From positions 6,041 through 12,455 of the forward strand of contig DBVN01000094.1 in the NCBI GenBank assembly GCA_002308515.1: a DNA stretch of 6,415 nt, written 5' to 3'. The notes beneath the pieces are model-generated. The model saw only the letters and a program-made list of their open reading frames with translations. It did no database searches and was not told the DNA's origin. The DNA comes from Verrucomicrobia bacterium UBA1263. GTDB lineage: Bacteria; Verrucomicrobiota; Verrucomicrobiia; Limisphaerales; UBA1412. Both the position numbers and the translations under genes were made by a program. Positions 4,880 to 6,415 of this stretch are shown here, piece by piece (the stretch's first letter is position 1; each line of letters opens with the position of its first letter).

Positions 4880-6283
4880 ATGATGAAGAAATCGATTTTT
4901 TTAGGATGTTTCTTGGGGTTGTGCGCGTTTTGGGGACAGGCACAAGTCGAAAAAGGTACAGGACAAAATCCTTATTTTAGAATAGAAGTGATTGACGCTG
5001 AGAATAATTGGCCGGTTCCTCTGGTCGAATTCAAAACAGTGGAAAACATTCGTTTTGTAACGGATAATGCCGGTGTCATCGCCTTCTATGAACCGGATCT
5101 CATGGGAAAAGAGGTGTGGTTCGATATCACAAGTCATGGGTATTCCGTTCCCAAAGACGGTTTTGGTTACCGGGGCGCGAGACTGAAACCTGTCTCCGGA
5201 GGGAAAGCTGTTGTCAAAGTCAATCGCGATATGATAGCCAAGAGATTAGGGCGTTTGACGGGCAGCGGATTGTTCGCGGAGAGTCAGAAATGCGGAACGG
5301 ATATGGACTGGCAGGATGCCGGAGTGGTCGGCTGTGATACGGTGCAAACGACTCCCTATAAGGATCATATTTTCTGGGCTTGGGGAGATACTTCGCTTTC
5401 ACCTTATCCTCTGGGGATATTTAATACCAGCGCGGCAAAGACACCTCTTCCTGAGACATGGGCATATCCCGGTCAGCCTCCGGTCAAAATAAAATATGAT
5501 CTATTCAAGAATCAGGAAGGCAAGCCTCGCGGAGTCATTCCTTTACCCAGTGAGGGGCCGATTTGGATCGGAGGAACGTTGTCCCTGAAGGATAAAGATG
5601 GAAAAGAGCATCTCTGCACGGTTTACAGCAAGATCAAAAACTTTTTGCAGGCTTATGAAAAGGGATTAGCTGTTTGGAATGATGAAAAGGAGGAGTTTGA
5701 GTCAGTCAAGGTACTTTGGAACAAGTCTTCGGGAAAAGACGCTCCGTCATGCCCGGAAGGAAATCAGGCCTTTTACACGGATGAACAGGGAGTGGAGTGG
5801 GTGTATTTTGGCAGTCCGCTTCCCAATATGAGATGCCGGGCGACTTATGAAGCCTGGCTGGAGCCGGAAAACTGGGAAAGTGTTTCTACTCCAAGAGTTC
5901 TTTCCTCCGTGAAGGACGGGACTCAGGTTCGTTTGCATTCCGGTTCGATGCAATGGAGTGAACATAAAAAACGCTGGGTCTCGATTTTTGTTGAGCAGGG
6001 AGGCAGTTCTTTCCTGGGTGAGGTTTGGTACACGGAAGCACCTTCCCCGACAGGCCCTTGGAAAAAAGCTGTAAAAGTCATAACTCATGATCATTATACT
6101 TTTTATAATCCCAGACTGCATCCGGAGCTCCTTCCCTATGATAGCACCTATCTATTGTTAGAGGGTTCCTATTCAAAACAATTTTCCGGAAACGAATACC
6201 CGACAGCTCGTTACGATTATAATCAAGTGCTCTATCGTGTAGATTTGGATGATCCTGAGTTAAAATCTGAATTGTTTGAATAG
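4880..6283 (+). CDS. Secreted uncharacterised protein, N-terminal beta-sandwich plus propeller-like region
   Basis: 467 residues. A Sec signal peptide covers about 1-21 (MMKKSIFLGCFLGLCAFWGQA); the cysteines there do not form a good lipobox. Residues about 32-115 resemble a carboxypeptidase-regulatory-like beta-sandwich (FRIEVIDAENNWPVPLVEFKT, TDNAGVIAFYEPDLMGKEVWF, SHGYSVPKDGFGYRG). From about 125 the chain has repeated Trp/Tyr-rich strands (HIFWAWGDTSLSPYPLGIF, PSEGPIWIGGTL, QAYEKGLAVWND, GVEWVYFGSP, SMQWSEHKKRWVSIF, EVWYTEAPSPTGPW), as in five-bladed propellers of glycoside hydrolase or lectin-like folds. I recognise this two-part layout from uncharacterised planctomycete and verrucomicrobial proteins but know no activity for it, and no catalytic acid can be assigned. 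Five cysteines remain in the mature part. A second ATG at 4883 is an equally good start; neither has a Shine-Dalgarno. It is transcribed divergently from the ribosome-related cluster. Confidence 0.88.
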   Translation: MMKKSIFLGCFLGLCAFWGQAQVEKGTGQNPYFRIEVIDAENNWPVPLVEFKTVENIRFVTDNAGVIAFYEPDLMGKEVWFDITSHGYSVPKDGFGYRGARLKPVSGGKAVVKVNRDMIAKRLGRLTGSGLFAESQKCGTDMDWQDAGVVGCDTVQTTPYKDHIFWAWGDTSLSPYPLGIFNTSAAKTPLPETWAYPGQPPVKIKYDLFKNQEGKPRGVIPLPSEGPIWIGGTLSLKDKDGKEHLCTVYSKIKNFLQAYEKGLAVWNDEKEEFESVKVLWNKSSGKDAPSCPEGNQAFYTDEQGVEWVYFGSPLPNMRCRATYEAWLEPENWESVSTPRVLSSVKDGTQVRLHSGSMQWSEHKKRWVSIFVEQGGSSFLGEVWYTEAPSPTGPWKKAVKVITHDHYTFYNPRLHPELLPYDSTYLLLEGSYSKQFSGNEYPTARYDYNQVLYRVDLDDPELKSELFE

Positions 6284-6287
6284 AAAT

Positions 6288-6301
6288 ACTTATTAGTAAG
6301 T
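6288..6301 (+). other. Short hairpin ACTTA-TTAG-TAAGT just after the stop codon
   Basis: Perfect 5-bp arms around a 4-nt loop, starting 4 nt past the stop codon of the secreted protein gene. It is A/T-rich and has no following T-run, so it is too weak for a terminator by itself. It may be a 3'-end stabiliser or chance. Confidence 0.2.
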
Positions 6302-6314
6302 CACGTTGCTGAGA

Positions 6315-6335
6315 TTCTCCCTTGCGCTGGGAGAA
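6315..6335. promoter_or_regulatory. Inverted repeat TTCTCCC-N7-GGGAGAA
   Basis: A perfect 7-bp inverted repeat with a 7-nt loop lies 31 nt past the stop of the secreted protein gene. As RNA it could help end that transcript, but no T-run follows (the next bases are AATATC), so it is not a standard intrinsic terminator. Its loop contains the -35 hexamer of the next promoter (6322-6327), which also makes it operator-like. Both roles may apply. Confidence 0.45.
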
Positions 6336-6350
6336 AATATCTGGTACTTT
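6322..6350 (+). promoter_or_regulatory. Extended -10 promoter for a gene starting at the window's end
   Basis: TTGCGC (6322-6327), a 17-bp spacer and TACTTT (6345-6350) preceded by TGG. The -10 hexamer is identical to that at 828-833, with the same spacing. The predicted start near 6357 gives a leader of about 55 nt leading to the ATG at 6413. Confidence 0.5.
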
Positions 6351-6364
6351 ATTTTTACGTTCCA

Positions 6365-6380
6365 CCGGCCAGGAAGCCGG
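6365..6380 (+). promoter_or_regulatory. Leader hairpin CCGGC-N6-GCCGG
   Basis: A perfect 5-bp G/C stem with a 6-nt loop lies in the predicted leader of the next gene, upstream of a purine-rich stretch and 20 nt before the Shine-Dalgarno. It does not overlap the ribosome site. It may stabilise the leader or be the first helix of a larger structure; I recognise no riboswitch class. Confidence 0.3.
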
Positions 6381-6400
6381 ATAGGAAAGGAAGTCTCTCC

Positions 6401-6415
6401 GAAGGAATTAGGATG
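6401..6415 (+). promoter_or_regulatory. Shine-Dalgarno and start codon of a gene continuing beyond the window
   Basis: GAAGGA (6401-6406) is followed after 6 nt by ATG at 6413-6415, the last three bases of the window. It is the only start here with an ordinary Shine-Dalgarno at ordinary spacing, and it lies behind a promoter of the type shared by the other + strand genes. Only the start codon is visible, so the product is unknown. Confidence 0.5.

Noticed and set aside
4880..4924. Lipoprotein signal in the secreted protein (cysteines at residues 10 and 15)
   Set aside because: FLGC leaves too short a hydrophobic stretch and LGLC has Leu before the Cys, so neither is a good lipobox; cleavage near residue 21 fits better.
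5747..6121. 124-codon minus-strand frame inside the secreted protein gene
   Set aside because: It is antisense to a long coherent coding region, with no start signal or family resemblance.
6361..6412. Start of a known RNA (RNase P, SRP RNA or cobalamin riboswitch) because of GGAAAGGAAGTC-like bases
   Set aside because: The conserved cores of these RNAs are absent; the sequence reads better as a purine-rich leader with a Shine-Dalgarno.
1..6415. Mobile element, CRISPR array, tRNA or defence system
   Set aside because: No transposase or integrase, spaced direct repeats, cloverleaf or defence-type domain could be found; the genes are chromosomal housekeeping or conserved uncharacterised ones.

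Overview
The window looks like chromosomal DNA from a member of the Verrucomicrobia/PVC group, and nothing in it suggests a mobile element. The best clue is a 51-residue, strongly basic protein at 4547-4702 that matches my memory of the 'small basic protein' family of Chlamydiae, Verrucomicrobia and Planctomycetes. Three further proteins resemble families I associate with Verrucomicrobia and Planctomycetes: a DUF6941-like protein, a secreted two-SH3b protein with a conserved C-terminal module, and a secreted propeller-like protein. An order within Verrucomicrobia (Opitutales-like) is only a guess. There is no CRISPR array, tRNA, rRNA, transposase or phage gene.

Layout. Positions 1-779 (+) hold the C-terminal two thirds of a NifS/IscS-type cysteine desulfurase cut by the window edge. 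After a promoter region with an inverted repeat over its -10, 880-1194 (+) encodes a small PilZ-like protein. A bidirectional hairpin terminator at 1232-1259 separates it from a convergent minus-strand cluster. Read in its own direction from about 4750 down to 1284, that cluster is: small basic protein, RluB-type rRNA pseudouridine synthase, secreted SH3b protein, FolD, DUF6941-like protein. Spacing is tight: a 4-bp ATGA overlap between rluB and the SH3b gene, 4 bp between the SH3b gene and folD, and 29 bp between folD and the DUF6941 gene. One operon, or one operon with an internal promoter before the last gene, is likely. Divergently, 4880-6283 (+) encodes a secreted protein with an N-terminal beta-sandwich-like region and a propeller-like region of unknown function. 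The window ends on an ATG with a good Shine-Dalgarno, probably the start of another + gene.

Function. The small basic protein and the pseudouridine synthase point to ribosome maturation. FolD supplies one-carbon units. The SH3b protein is probably periplasmic and may bind the cell wall. The cluster mixes housekeeping roles; I see no defence, secretion or biosynthetic system.

The least ordinary signals are regulatory. Three + strand promoters share an extended -10 of the form TGnTA(C/G)TTT (825-833, 4844-4852, 6342-6350). Each has an inverted repeat on or beside its core elements: AGGTAA-N13-TTACCT over the first -10, CTGTTA-N8-TAACAG at the second predicted start site, and TTCTCCC-N7-GGGAGAA centred on the third -35. 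Nearly all starts in the window lack a recognisable Shine-Dalgarno. These are sequence readings only and have not been tested statistically.
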